Notes under the pieces: model-generated
The model's input: only the letters and a program-made list of their open reading frames with translations
What the model was told of the DNA's origin: nothing
Databases searched by the model: none
Translations under genes and position numbers: made by a program
NCBI RefSeq assembly: GCF_003385595.1
Contig: NZ_QNUE01000008.1
Coordinates: 62,001-126,000 of the forward strand
DNA: 64,000 bases
Source: Chryseobacterium flavum
GTDB lineage: Bacteria > Bacteroidota > Bacteroidia > Flavobacteriales > Weeksellaceae
Direction of reading: 5' to 3'
In this document: one piece after another, positions 56,413 to 64,000 of the stretch
Numbering within the stretch: position 1 is the stretch's first letter
Layout of the letters: every line of letters begins with the position of its first letter

Positions 56413-56420
56413 TAATTTTG
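56413..56420 (+). promoter_or_regulatory. -7 box (TAATTTTG) for the carboxypeptidase-regulatory-like gene
   Basis: TAATTTTG with TTTG at 56386-56389 (23-base spacer), ten bases before the ATG at 56430. This supports 56430 over an upstream frame extension to 56397. Confidence 0.6.
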
Positions 56421-56429
56421 CCTAATTAT

Positions 56430-57221
56430 ATGAAGAAACTATTTACTCTATTGTTATTGGTTTTTTTGGCAAAAATCAATGCACAAATATATTCCGGAGA
56501 GGTATTTCTGCGAGACAATTCAATCTTGTATCTTAATCAGGTTTATGTAACGAATCTTAATACCCAAAAGACGGTTCTTACTGATTACAATGGTCACTTC
56601 ACTGTTCCTGCCAGTCCCGGTGATGTGATTCGCTTTACCTCTATAGTCACAGAAAGAAAAGATATCAAACTTACTCCTCAATTAATGGCACAGCAAAATC
56701 TGGTAGAGCTGAAAATTGCTTATTATGAGATCCAGGAAATTGTTCTCAGCAGATTTAAACCTACCGGCAACCTCCGGTATGATGTTAATTCTATCAGAAA
56801 AGAGGATAAGAGCCTGGCTCTGAAAAAAGTGATCGGACTTCCTGAGCCGAAAGGAGATGGTAATCCGCCGGAACTTCCTGTTGCCGGCCTGAGAGATGGC
56901 GGGCTTACCCTGAGCCTTGAAAGTATTTACGACATGCTTTCCGGAGAACGAAAGAAAAAACAACGTTATCTGGCTTATGAGACAATGAATAATTCTGTTA
57001 GTCAGATTAAAAATTATTTAGGTAAGGATTATTTCCTTAGGTTCAAAATTCCTGAAAACTTAATTGATAACTTCCTTCAGTTCGTATATACATCTGAAAA
57101 TATTCAGCCTTATGTATTGGCCGGAAATTTTGAAGCCATAAAAATTCCGATTGAAAAATATCTTCCCATATACCAGAGACGTCTGAGAAATTCCCACCTT
57201 CAGGAGGTAATCAGCAAATAA
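56430..57221 (+). CDS. Secreted protein with a carboxypeptidase-regulatory-like domain
   Basis: 263 residues from MKKLFTLLLLVFLAKINAQ, a signal peptide. Residues of about 20-95 resemble a CarboxypepD_reg-like beta-sandwich ('YLNQVYVTNLNTQKTVLTDY', then 'GHFTVPASPGDVIRFTSI'). The rest is helical, with 'KKKQRYLAYETMNN', as in the DUF-type partners of TonB-dependent proteins. It lies between the surface proteins and the DUF6759-type genes; function unknown. Confidence 0.82.
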   Translation: MKKLFTLLLLVFLAKINAQIYSGEVFLRDNSILYLNQVYVTNLNTQKTVLTDYNGHFTVPASPGDVIRFTSIVTERKDIKLTPQLMAQQNLVELKIAYYEIQEIVLSRFKPTGNLRYDVNSIRKEDKSLALKKVIGLPEPKGDGNPPELPVAGLRDGGLTLSLESIYDMLSGERKKKQRYLAYETMNNSVSQIKNYLGKDYFLRFKIPENLIDNFLQFVYTSENIQPYVLAGNFEAIKIPIEKYLPIYQRRLRNSHLQEVISK

Positions 57222-57229
57222 TATTTCTT

Positions 57230-57261
57230 AAATACCCTGTTAATTTATTTTCAGGGTATTT
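57230..57261 (+). terminator. Probable terminator after the carboxypeptidase-regulatory-like gene
   Basis: AAATACCCTG and CAGGGTATTT pair around a T-rich 12-base loop; a T run follows. Confidence 0.65.
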
Positions 57262-57458
57262 TATAGAAAAGACAATTATTTTCCGATATGACAAATTCAT
57301 TTTTGACAATATATTTCTGAATATTCAAAAATAAATGTAATTTTAGGTCATGATTACGGATTAAAAATAAAAACAATAATATTCCGTTATTCTACAAATA
57401 CTAATTACCACCAAACACAAATTAAGAAAGTACTCATTTTTTTAACTTAATATTATTA

Positions 57459-58232
57459 ATGAAAAAAATATTTTTACTTCTTAGCTCTGTTTTATTCTTC
57501 ACTGTATCTGCTCAAAAAAAAGGGAAAGATTACAGTAATATTTTAAAAAGCAAAAATATTTATGAAATCAATGCTTTTTTAAGAGACGCTCATCCTGATG
57601 ATCCAAGAAGATCCGTATTAAAGCCCCGGGTAATGGAAATGATGGTAGAATATATTAAAAATGCCCATCCGGAAGATCAGAAAGTAAAAGACATGCAGGA
57701 AATGCTTGCCTTGCTACGGAGAAGACCTTCAACGAAGATTAGTTTTGATGAGATGAATGCAATCATTAAACAGAAACAGATTGCTAAATATAAGGCTGAA
57801 CTTGCTGCGAAAAAGTCTACCACTGTTTATACTCCAAGTACTGCCCAAAATACTTTTGTAGTTAATACAACTGCTAATACAGCTGTTCCTGATACCGAAG
57901 CTGAAGAGTTTAATATGCTGATGTCTGTATCTCCGGTTGAACATCAGAACAGAACAGTCAAAATATTAAATTCATTATTTGACAATGATCCCAATGCCAA
58001 GGAATGTATTGTCCTTATTCAAAATAAATCAGACTGTAATATTATTGTAAGAATGGAAGGAGTAGGTACTCTAAAATATCGTTTAGCTGTACCCGCCAGG
58101 GGTGAAAGTTCAATAGTAATAGATAAAGGACAGTATTTGTTTACCAGTCTTGTATGTGGCGCACAATATGCTTCACAGAAAACTGTACAAAAACCTATAA
58201 TGGTTGCCTTAGGGAGTGTGTCATCCCAGTAA
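57459..58232 (+). CDS. Secreted protein with C-terminal DUF6759-type domain (paralogue 2)
   Basis: 257 residues. Signal peptide MKKIFLLLSSVLFFTVSAQ. N-terminal 'SNILKSKNIYEINAFLRDAH' with 'PDDPRRSVLKPR' is shared with the gene at 59026. The C-terminal module has 'SLFDNDPNAKECIVLIQNKS', 'CNIIVRMEG', 'LAVPARGESSIVIDKGQYL' and a conserved Cys in 'TSLVCGAQYAS'. No known role. No clear promoter box is visible upstream. Confidence 0.82.
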   Translation: MKKIFLLLSSVLFFTVSAQKKGKDYSNILKSKNIYEINAFLRDAHPDDPRRSVLKPRVMEMMVEYIKNAHPEDQKVKDMQEMLALLRRRPSTKISFDEMNAIIKQKQIAKYKAELAAKKSTTVYTPSTAQNTFVVNTTANTAVPDTEAEEFNMLMSVSPVEHQNRTVKILNSLFDNDPNAKECIVLIQNKSDCNIIVRMEGVGTLKYRLAVPARGESSIVIDKGQYLFTSLVCGAQYASQKTVQKPIMVALGSVSSQ

Positions 58233-58257
58233 TCAATTCATTAAGTCTTTCATTAAC

Positions 58258-58281
58258 ATGCCTTTTAGCCTTAAAAGGCAT
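58258..58281 (+). terminator. Hairpin after DUF6759-type paralogue 2
   Basis: ATGCCTTTT and AAAAGGCAT pair 25 bases after the stop. The downstream tract is not a clean T run, so termination is only likely. Confidence 0.5.
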
Positions 58282-58301
58282 AATTTCTATGTAAATTTTA
58301 C

Positions 58302-58309
58302 TATTTTTG
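58302..58309 (+). promoter_or_regulatory. -7 box (TATTTTTG) for trmB
   Basis: TATTTTTG lies 21 bases before the trmB ATG at 58331. An upstream in-frame start at 58307 would fall inside this box, which favours the ATG at 58331. Confidence 0.62.
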
Positions 58310-58330
58310 CAGTCATTTATAAATGATTCA

Positions 58331-59008
58331 ATGGGCAAGAATAAATTAGCAAGATTTGCAGAAAATAAAATATTACCAAATGTTATTCAACCTACAAGAG
58401 AAGATGCTTTAAACAACTTTGAACTGAAAGGTAACTGGAGAAAGGATTTTTTTAAAAACGATCATCCCATTGTTCTGGAGTTAGGGTGTGGAAAGGGTGA
58501 ATATTCTGTAGGGCTTGCAAAAACTTTTCCTGAAAAAAACTTTATCGGGATAGACATCAAAGGAGCGAGATTCTGGTTCGGTGCAAAAGAAGCAGTAGAA
58601 AATAATATGCATAATGTAGCTTTTTTAAGAACACAAATTGAGCTTGTTGATCATTTTTTTGCTGAAAACGAAGTAGATGAAATCTGGATTACATTTCCTG
58701 ATCCACAGATAAAATATAAACGTACCAAGCACAGGTTAACACATCCTGACTTTTTAAACCGATATAAAAAATTCCTGAAGCCGGGAGGAATTATTCATTT
58801 AAAAACAGATTCTGAATTTTTACACGGTTACACACTCGGTTACCTGCAAGGGGCTGGCTATGAAATTATCACGGCTCACCATGACATCTATGGTGCACCT
58901 GAATATGATCCTAAGACGGAGCATTTAAGAGATATTAAGACCTACTATGAAGAACTCTTTTCAGCAAAAGGAAAAACCATAACTTATATAAAATTCCGGA
59001 TAAGCTGA
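58331..59008 (+). CDS. trmB: tRNA (guanine-46-N7)-methyltransferase
   Basis: 225 residues from MGKNKLARFAENK. SAM-binding 'VLELGCGKGEYSVGLA', then 'NFIGIDIKGARFWFGAKEA', 'IWITFPDPQIKYKRTKHR' and 'GGIIHLKTDSEFL' are TrmB signatures. It makes m7G46 in tRNA variable loops. It lies among secreted DUF6759-type genes and precedes one by 17 bases. Confidence 0.95.
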   Translation: MGKNKLARFAENKILPNVIQPTREDALNNFELKGNWRKDFFKNDHPIVLELGCGKGEYSVGLAKTFPEKNFIGIDIKGARFWFGAKEAVENNMHNVAFLRTQIELVDHFFAENEVDEIWITFPDPQIKYKRTKHRLTHPDFLNRYKKFLKPGGIIHLKTDSEFLHGYTLGYLQGAGYEIITAHHDIYGAPEYDPKTEHLRDIKTYYEELFSAKGKTITYIKFRIS

Positions 59009-59025
59009 TGAAATAATATACATCA

Positions 59026-59724
59026 ATGAAAAAAAATTTTTTACGATTTATATTTTTCATTTCCCTGTTCCCAACCTCTGTTTATGCTCAAAAAAAAAGC
59101 AAAGATATTCTGAAAAGCACAAATATCAGGGAAATTGAAGAATACTTAAAGACAGCACATCCTGACGATCCGAAGAAAAGCGTGTTAAAACCTAAACTTA
59201 TTGCGTTGAAAAATGCAGAATGGACAAAAGGTGCACGAACCGCAAAACCTATGGAGGCAAGGCCTGTTATTTCGGATATCCCTAAAAGTGTTATGAGAAA
59301 TCCAGGTTCAGATGAAGCGGATGAATTCAAACGATTAATTGCGGAAAGCTCAGAAGAACATAAAGAAAAAACAGTAAAACTCCTAAATGCTATGCTTAGC
59401 GAAGATATTACCCGAAAAGAAGCTATTCTTTTATTTAAAAATAATTCGGATTGTAATATTGTTCTGAGAATTGAAGGAAAGGATTACTACAATCTGGCTG
59501 TTCCGGCACGTGGAGAAAATTTTATTATTCTCAATAAAGGCTCATACATTCTTACCAGCAATATTTGTGATCTGAAATATATCTCTCAGAAAGACATTAA
59601 AAAAAGTATATTTGTAACGATCAGTAATCCTGTACCATCTCTGACGGAAACAGATAAAAGCACAAAACAGGAATCCGAAAAGACAGTCCGCAAAAAAAGC
59701 TTAAAAAGAAAAACAAAAAAATAA
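59026..59724 (+). CDS. Secreted protein with C-terminal DUF6759-type domain (paralogue 3)
   Basis: 232 residues. Signal peptide MKKNFLRFIFFISLFPTSVYA. 'DILKSTNIREIEEYLKTAHP' and 'DDPKKSVLKPKL' match the gene at 57459. The module includes 'NNSDCNIVLRIEGKDYYNLA' and 'NFIILNKGSYILTSNICDLK'. A very basic tail (RKKSLKRKTKK) is unusual. Probably cotranscribed with trmB (17-base gap) and followed after five bases by the next paralogue. Confidence 0.82.
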   Translation: MKKNFLRFIFFISLFPTSVYAQKKSKDILKSTNIREIEEYLKTAHPDDPKKSVLKPKLIALKNAEWTKGARTAKPMEARPVISDIPKSVMRNPGSDEADEFKRLIAESSEEHKEKTVKLLNAMLSEDITRKEAILLFKNNSDCNIVLRIEGKDYYNLAVPARGENFIILNKGSYILTSNICDLKYISQKDIKKSIFVTISNPVPSLTETDKSTKQESEKTVRKKSLKRKTKK

Positions 59725-59729
59725 ACTGT

Positions 59730-60167
59730 ATGAAAAAGCTATTCGTTTTTATCAGTGCATATGTCCTGTTAAACAGTTGTAATGTCAACTATGGTGGCTA
59801 CCCCGTAAGAAATCCTTTTCCCACCAATAATTCATCCGGAAACAGAGCCAATACAGAAAGAGAATACAATGAGCTGATGAAAACTTATAAGCCAGAAACA
59901 GCTGAAGTACTTAATGATCTCCTGAATAATGATGATCCTGCTAATCCAAGAACTTCAATTTCTGTAGAAAACAAATCTCCATGTAATATGGTACTTACTG
60001 TAAGCGGTAGTAATTTTTTTAAAAAAATTCCCATAGGCGCAGGAAAAATAGGATATACAATGCTTCCAAAGAACCAAAACTACAGGTTATCCGGGATGGT
60101 TTGTAATTCTTCTTATCAGTCCACAAAATTTATAACAAGTTCTTATTCTATAAAACTTTCCAATTAA
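59730..60167 (+). CDS. Small lipoprotein related to the DUF6759-type family (paralogue 4)
   Basis: 145 residues with a lipoprotein signal (MKKLFVFISAYVLLNSC, Cys17). The C-terminal part 'ENKSPCNMVLTVSGSNFFKK' and 'YRLSGMVCNSSYQSTKF' resembles the shared module in shortened form. Five bases separate it from the previous gene. It is the only lipid-anchored member of the four. Confidence 0.75.
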   Translation: MKKLFVFISAYVLLNSCNVNYGGYPVRNPFPTNNSSGNRANTEREYNELMKTYKPETAEVLNDLLNNDDPANPRTSISVENKSPCNMVLTVSGSNFFKKIPIGAGKIGYTMLPKNQNYRLSGMVCNSSYQSTKFITSSYSIKLSN

Positions 60168-60198
60168 AATAAACCTGCAGAAATCTGTAGGTTTTATT
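60168..60198 (+). terminator. Terminator of the trmB unit
   Basis: AATAAACCTGCAG pairs with CTGTAGGTTTTATT, with one G-U pair, directly after the stop at 60167. Confidence 0.8.
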
Positions 60199-60267
60199 AT
60201 TTCTGAATTCGGGTCGAGGATTACCGGAATATTAAAGGCACTCTACTCTGTCTAAATATACATAAAC

Positions 60268-60299
60268 AAAAAGACGTCGGATAAAATCCAACGTCTTTT
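60268..60299 (-). terminator. Terminator of the rplM-rpsI-rpsB unit
   Basis: On the minus strand AAAAGACGT pairs with ACGTCTTTTT around a loop, 22 bases after the rpsB stop. It marks that tsf is no longer part of this transcript. Confidence 0.8.
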
Positions 60300-60321
60300 C
60301 TATAGTAAAGAAAATCTTTAA

Positions 60322-61083
60322 TTATTCTGCATCGAAATCAGCATCTGTATCAGCAGATACTTTTTCTCCTTCTTCTTTAGATTTTTCTTTATCAGCTTTT
60401 CTTTGAGACTGACCTTCTTTGATAGATTCAGATACTACGCTAAGGATCATATCGATAGATTTAGAAGCATCATCGTTTCCTGGGATAACGAAGTCTACTT
60501 TTCTAGGGTCAGAGTTTGTATCAACGATACCGAAAACTGGAATACCTAATTTCTTAGCTTCAGTTACCGCGATATGTTCTCTTAAGATATCAACTACAAA
60601 TACTGCAGAAGGAAGTCTAACCATGTCAGCAATAGAACCTAAGTTCTTCTCTAGGTTAGCTCTTTGTCTGTCAACCTGTAATCTTTCTTTTTTAGATAAA
60701 GTTTCGAATGTACCGTCTTTTTTCATTTTGTCGATAGCATTCATCTTCTTTACAGCCTTTCTGATAGTAACGAAATTCGTTAACATACCACCTGGCCATC
60801 TTTCTGTAATATAAGGCATATTAAGTTCCTGAGCGTGCTTAGCAACAACTTCTTTAGCTTGTTTCTTAGTCGCTACAAATAGAACTTTTTTACCTGCAGA
60901 AGTTAATTTTTCTAAAGCGCTGCAAGCCTCATCCAGTTTAACTGCTGTTTTATGTAAGTCTACAATGTGAATACCGTTTTTCTCCATAAAAATGTATGGA
61001 GCCATATTTGGATTCCACTTTCTAGTCATGTGACCGAAGTGTACGCCAGCCTCTAAAAGGTCTTTTACATTTGCTTTTGCCAT
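60322..61083 (-). CDS. rpsB: 30S ribosomal protein S2
   Basis: 253 residues. 'LLEAGVHFGHMTRKWNPNM' at the N-terminus, 'VLFVATKKQAKEVV' and 'ITERWPGGMLTNF' are the S2 signatures. The acidic C-terminal tail (GEKVSADTDADFDAE) is usual in Bacteroidota. Third gene after rplM and rpsI on this strand. tsf, its usual follower, lies at 45885-46709 on the plus strand. Confidence 0.98.
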   Translation of the reverse strand: MAKANVKDLLEAGVHFGHMTRKWNPNMAPYIFMEKNGIHIVDLHKTAVKLDEACSALEKLTSAGKKVLFVATKKQAKEVVAKHAQELNMPYITERWPGGMLTNFVTIRKAVKKMNAIDKMKKDGTFETLSKKERLQVDRQRANLEKNLGSIADMVRLPSAVFVVDILREHIAVTEAKKLGIPVFGIVDTNSDPRKVDFVIPGNDDASKSIDMILSVVSESIKEGQSQRKADKEKSKEEGEKVSADTDADFDAE

Positions 61084-61172
61084 GTTTTCTGTTTTTGTTA
61101 GTTTACTTTCCGTCTTTTAAACAATCAACAACTTCTTTAGATGGGAGAAGCGTTTGGATGCTAAACGTAACG

Positions 61173-61280
61173 GGCAATTGGCGGTTTGCTTTTTGCTTTT
61201 GGCAATTGGCTTTTCGCCGAGATTAAGTTTAAAAAAAATTTAATACATTTCTGTAGCCAATAGCCATAAGCCATCTGCCA
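61173..61280 (-). repeat. Low-complexity TGGC/GCCAAT repeats between rpsI and rpsB
   Basis: GGCAATTGGC occurs at 61173-61182 and again at 61201-61210, and TAGCCAATAGCCATAAGCC follows near 61254. Such GCC-AAT-rich short repeats look like non-coding intergenic filler. The 207-base gap 61084-61290 has no gene. Confidence 0.6.
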
Positions 61281-61290
61281 ACGAGAAATC

Positions 61291-61677
61291 TTAACGTTTT
61301 GAGAATTGGAATCTCTTTCTTGCTTTTTTCTGACCTGGCTTCTTTCTTTCCACCATTCTTGCGTCTCTTGTAAGTAAACCAGCAGGCTTTAATGCTAATC
61401 TGAACTCAGCGTTGATTTCGCATAAAGCTCTTGAAATACCTAATCTGATAGCTTCTGCCTGACCTGTATTTCCACCACCGAATACGTTTACGGTAACATC
61501 ATACTGACCAACAGTCTCAGAAAGGATAAACGGTTGGTTTAATTTATAAACCATTACGTCTGTAGAGAAATACTCTTTAGCATCTTTTCCGTTTACTGTA
61601 ATATTTCCAGAACCTGGTTTTACATAAACTCTAGCTACAGAAGTTTTTCTTCTTCCGATTTTGTGAACTATAGACAT
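61291..61677 (-). CDS. rpsI: 30S ribosomal protein S9
   Basis: 128 residues. '[20 protein letters not shown]' at the N-terminus, '[19 protein letters not shown]' in the middle and the C-terminal '[10 protein letters not shown]', whose basic tail reaches the P-site tRNA. Five bases after rplM. Confidence 0.98.
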   Translation of the reverse strand: MSIVHKIGRRKTSVARVYVKPGSGNITVNGKDAKEYFSTDVMVYKLNQPFILSETVGQYDVTVNVFGGGNTGQAEAIRLGISRALCEINAEFRLALKPAGLLTRDARMVERKKPGQKKARKRFQFSKR

Positions 61678-61682
61678 ATTAA

Positions 61683-62138
61683 TTATTTAAATTCGTTAAC
61701 ATTAATTGTTTTAGGCTGTTGAGCTTCATGTTTGTGCTCAGTTCCTTCATATAAATAAAGGTTCTTAAGGATAGCAGCTCCTAATCTGTTTTTAGGTAAC
61801 ATCCCTTTTACAGACTTTTCCAATACCTTTAAAGAATCTTTCTTTTGAAGTTCAGCCGCAGTCATAGACTTCTGTCCTCCAGGATATCCTGTATGCCAGA
61901 TATAAGTCTTATCAGCCCACTTGTTTCCGGAAAGTGTAATTTTCCCAGCATTCAAAACGATTACGTTATCACCACAATCTACGTGAGGTGTAAAGTTCGT
62001 TTTGTGCTTACCTCTCAAAATCTTTGCAACCGTAGAAGCTAATCTACCTAACGGCTGTCCTTCAGCGTCTACCACAACCCATTCTTTATTAGCAGTAGCT
62101 TTGTTCGCTGAAACAGTTTTGTAACTTAATGTATTCAC
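61683..62138 (-). CDS. rplM: 50S ribosomal protein L13
   Basis: 151 residues from a GTG start (minus-strand GTG at 62138). '[17 protein letters not shown]', '[20 protein letters not shown]' and '[11 protein letters not shown]' are L13 signatures. First gene of the rplM-rpsI-rpsB unit. A -7 box lies about 47 bases upstream. Confidence 0.97.
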   Translation of the reverse strand: MNTLSYKTVSANKATANKEWVVVDAEGQPLGRLASTVAKILRGKHKTNFTPHVDCGDNVIVLNAGKITLSGNKWADKTYIWHTGYPGGQKSMTAAELQKKDSLKVLEKSVKGMLPKNRLGAAILKNLYLYEGTEHKHEAQQPKTINVNEFK

Positions 62139-62184
62139 ACGTTTTAGTTAAAGATTAAACATAATTTACCCCTAAAAGGGTGTG

Positions 62185-62192
62185 CAAAGGTA
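62185..62192 (-). promoter_or_regulatory. -7 box (TACCTTTG) for rplM-rpsI-rpsB
   Basis: On the minus strand TACCTTTG lies about 47 bases before the GTG. A small inverted repeat (ACCCTTTTAGGGGT) lies in the leader at about 62167-62181. Confidence 0.6.
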
Positions 62193-62449
62193 CAAATTAT
62201 TTTTGTAACCGAAAAACATATTTTACTTAATCTATAGAATATTATTTCTGCTCTCTCTATTTTCTAGCTTTTAGCAATACTTTATGTTTGGCATAAATCT
62301 TGTAAATTGATGCGATGAAAAAAAACGCTTAGAAGATTCTAAAACCACAAATGGTAAGGGAGGAGTTTGGTCCCTCAACTCTTTTTTACTCCCGATTTAA
62401 AAATTTCCGTAAAAATAATTTTAAACATTATTTTATTCATTGAAATAAT
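62193..62449. other. Gap between rplM and the DUF3667 gene
   Basis: Part of a 337-base gap between divergent genes. AT-rich apart from a short mixed stretch near 62350-62390. No gene, tRNA or clear hairpin seen. Confidence 0.6.
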
Positions 62450-62457
62450 TATATTTG
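62450..62457 (+). promoter_or_regulatory. -7 box (TATATTTG) for the DUF3667 gene
   Basis: TATATTTG lies 18 bases before the ATG at 62476. An in-frame upstream start at 62455 would fall inside it, which favours 62476. Confidence 0.6.
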
Positions 62458-62475
62458 CTTCACAAACTTTTATTC

Positions 62476-63582
62476 ATGAGCCACGGAAAGATCAGAGAAG
62501 ATAAAACCTGCCTGAACTGCGGGCATCAAGTTGAAGAAAGATTCTGTCCCCATTGTGGGCAGGAAAACATTGAAAGCCGGCATCCTTTCTATTTCCTCTT
62601 TACCCATTTTATAGAAGACTTCACGCATTATGACGGACAGTTTTGGGGAACGCTTAAAAATCTGATGTTTAAACCCGGAACTTTAACCAATACTTATCTT
62701 GAAGGTAAAAGACAAAAATTCGTTCCTCCTGTAAAACTGTACATTTTCGTCAGTTTCATTACTTTCTTTGTTTTTGCACTTTTCCCGTTAATGAATATTA
62801 ACTTCAATAATCAAAACGATGACAAGGCCCCTAACAAGGCAAGTATCTTTGAAAAGATGAAATCTCTGGATTCAAAGAAAATACTGGACAGCATAAAAAC
62901 TAAACCAACATTATCAGCAGCGGACTCAGCAGCTATTAAAAGCCTTAGTGCCCTGCCTGATTCTTCTAAAATAAATGATTTGGAAGAAACCTTTGAAATG
63001 AATGAAAAGATTGATGAGAATGTTTATTATTCCGGATATAAAACCAGAAAATCCTACGATTCAGCAGCGGCCAAAAACCCGTCTGTTTTTGACTTTATTC
63101 AAAAACCGTTAGCCCATAAATTTTTTGAGCTTAAAGAAAAAGGAGTTACCAAAGCTGAAATTGTTAAAAGCCTGGCAGAAACTTCTTTCCACAATTTACC
63201 CAAAGCTCTTTTCATTTACCTTCCACTTTTTGCATTCTTTTTATGGATTTTTCACAGTAAGAAAAAATGGTGGTATTTTGATCACGGAGTTTTCACACTC
63301 CACTATTTTTCTTTCCTTTTACTGAATATTTTATTTGTATTTCTGATTGTAAAATTAGCCAGCTTAACAGATATCTGGTTTATCAATACCATTTTATATC
63401 TGATACTTTCCGGTCTCCTGATTTATATTATCGGATATTTTTTTATTGCACACCGCCGTGTTTATCATACACATGGACTGGTAAGCATTATAATCGGAGG
63501 AATATTATTTACACTTAATTTCTTTGCATTTATGATATTGGTTACCGGGCTCGCTCTGGTAAGTTTTCTGATGATTCACTAG
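62476..63582 (+). CDS. DUF3667 membrane protein with an N-terminal zinc ribbon
   Basis: 368 residues from MSHGKIREDKTCLNCG. Two CxxC pairs ('CLNCGHQVEERFCPHCG') form a zinc ribbon, then 'HYDGQFWGTLKNLMFKPGTL' and 'GKRQKFVPPVKLYIFVS' start the DUF3667 domain. A membrane helix near 95-112 and about four further ones in the last 140 residues flank a hydrophilic Ser/Asp/Lys region. Function unknown. Confidence 0.88.
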   Translation: MSHGKIREDKTCLNCGHQVEERFCPHCGQENIESRHPFYFLFTHFIEDFTHYDGQFWGTLKNLMFKPGTLTNTYLEGKRQKFVPPVKLYIFVSFITFFVFALFPLMNINFNNQNDDKAPNKASIFEKMKSLDSKKILDSIKTKPTLSAADSAAIKSLSALPDSSKINDLEETFEMNEKIDENVYYSGYKTRKSYDSAAAKNPSVFDFIQKPLAHKFFELKEKGVTKAEIVKSLAETSFHNLPKALFIYLPLFAFFLWIFHSKKKWWYFDHGVFTLHYFSFLLLNILFVFLIVKLASLTDIWFINTILYLILSGLLIYIIGYFFIAHRRVYHTHGLVSIIIGGILFTLNFFAFMILVTGLALVSFLMIH

Positions 63583-63612
63583 AAACGAGGCTGTACGGTT
63601 GCCGGGTCCTTT

Positions 63613-63945
63613 TTATTTTCTTAACGATTTGCTTCCCCTAAAACTTGCGATTAAATAATATGCTACAAAAACTGTAGAGAATTTTAGAATTGAAGGAATC
63701 GCCAGCTCAAGGCTGAAAATCAAAGTCCCTGTCAGCACCAGGATTCCCATAGCAACAAATGACAAACCAAGCTTTTGAGGTAAAGTAAAATCAGGGGTAT
63801 CCAGATAATATGCTATAGCCCAGGCAGATCCAAAAGCAATCGCGTAATAGATATCCAGCCCAACATTTTGTGAACTTAAAAAGAAGTAATTGATCAGGAA
63901 GCTTACTACTGTCCCCAAACCGAAATATATCAAAGCTTTTTGCAT
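63613..63945 (-). CDS. Small multi-helix membrane protein
   Basis: 110 residues from MQKALIYFGLGTVVSFLINY, with four predicted membrane helices and a basic C-terminus (FRGSKSLRK). A TTG at 63966 would extend it by seven residues, but that codon lies in the -7 box. Convergent with the DUF3667 gene. No family recognised with confidence. Confidence 0.75.
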   Translation of the reverse strand: MQKALIYFGLGTVVSFLINYFFLSSQNVGLDIYYAIAFGSAWAIAYYLDTPDFTLPQKLGLSFVAMGILVLTGTLIFSLELAIPSILKFSTVFVAYYLIASFRGSKSLRK

Positions 63946-63963
63946 GTCTTTTAAAATATTGTG

Positions 63964-63971
63964 CAAAAGTA
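63964..63971 (-). promoter_or_regulatory. -7 box (TACTTTTG) for the small membrane gene at the right edge
   Basis: On the minus strand TACTTTTG matches TAnnTTTG, 18 bases before the ATG at 63945. Confidence 0.55.
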
Positions 63972-64000
63972 GAAATTTTAATTTGAGAATCTGAAATACT

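Noticed and set aside
1..64000. CRISPR array, insertion sequences, prophage, rRNA or tRNA genes
   Set aside because: No regularly spaced repeats, transposase, integrase or structural RNA was seen on either strand.

Overview
The window looks like a chromosomal segment of a Chryseobacterium-like flavobacterium (Bacteroidota). The DNA is AT-rich. Many genes are preceded by the Bacteroidota promoter form TAnnTTTG, and Shine-Dalgarno sequences are largely absent. Three proteins end in a type B sorting domain of the type IX secretion system (T9SS), there is a Bacteroidota-type Hcp (TssD), and the pdxA-yceD-rpmF-accB-accC block is present. No tRNA, rRNA, CRISPR array, insertion sequence, integrase or phage gene was seen.

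Layout. 1-2752 (minus): a TPR protein cut by the left edge, a PstS-like lipoprotein and a small membrane protein. 2831-5811 (minus): an ExbB-ExbD-ExbD-TonB energy-transduction operon. 6052-8865: leuS. 9049-16386: a lipocalin-like lipoprotein, an acyltransferase plus glycosyltransferase pair, waaA (Kdo transferase), an NlpC/P60 hydrolase, an O-methyltransferase, a 50-residue cysteine-rich bacteriocin-like peptide missed by simple length cut-offs, and an OmpA-type lipoprotein. 16474-25439 (mostly plus): tilS, dsbD, an orphan exbD, a hydrolase, a lipoprotein, a patatin, nrnA (minus), rpmH and an FtsE-like ATPase. 25459-28200 (minus): ribE, an NtrY-like histidine kinase and trmN, tightly coupled. 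28249-32289 (plus): pdxA-yceD-rpmF-accB-accC. 32545-35017: an orphan T6SS tube protein, a SanA/YdcF protein and rocD.

35020-42024 is the main accessory region. Four glycosyltransferase-type genes on the plus strand meet two on the minus strand, and next to them lies a MAC/perforin-domain lipoprotein gene with three C-terminal DUF5648-like repeats. That gene carries a one-base frameshift just after its lipoprotein signal. A MACPF toxin beside surface-glycan genes resembles the antibacterial BSAP toxins of gut Bacteroides, where co-acquired glycosyltransferases change the LPS target and protect the producer. This is the best candidate for an undescribed system in the window.

42426-62138 holds gltX, accA and tsf, then three tandem paralogous T9SS type B surface proteins, each with its own promoter and terminator, and a carboxypeptidase-regulatory-like protein. 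Four secreted paralogues share a C-terminal module (probably DUF6759), and trmB lies among them. rpsB, rpsI and rplM follow on the minus strand. tsf is separated from rpsB by about 13.6 kb and points the other way, which suggests that a usually contiguous operon was split by an inversion. The window ends with a DUF3667 membrane protein and a small membrane protein.
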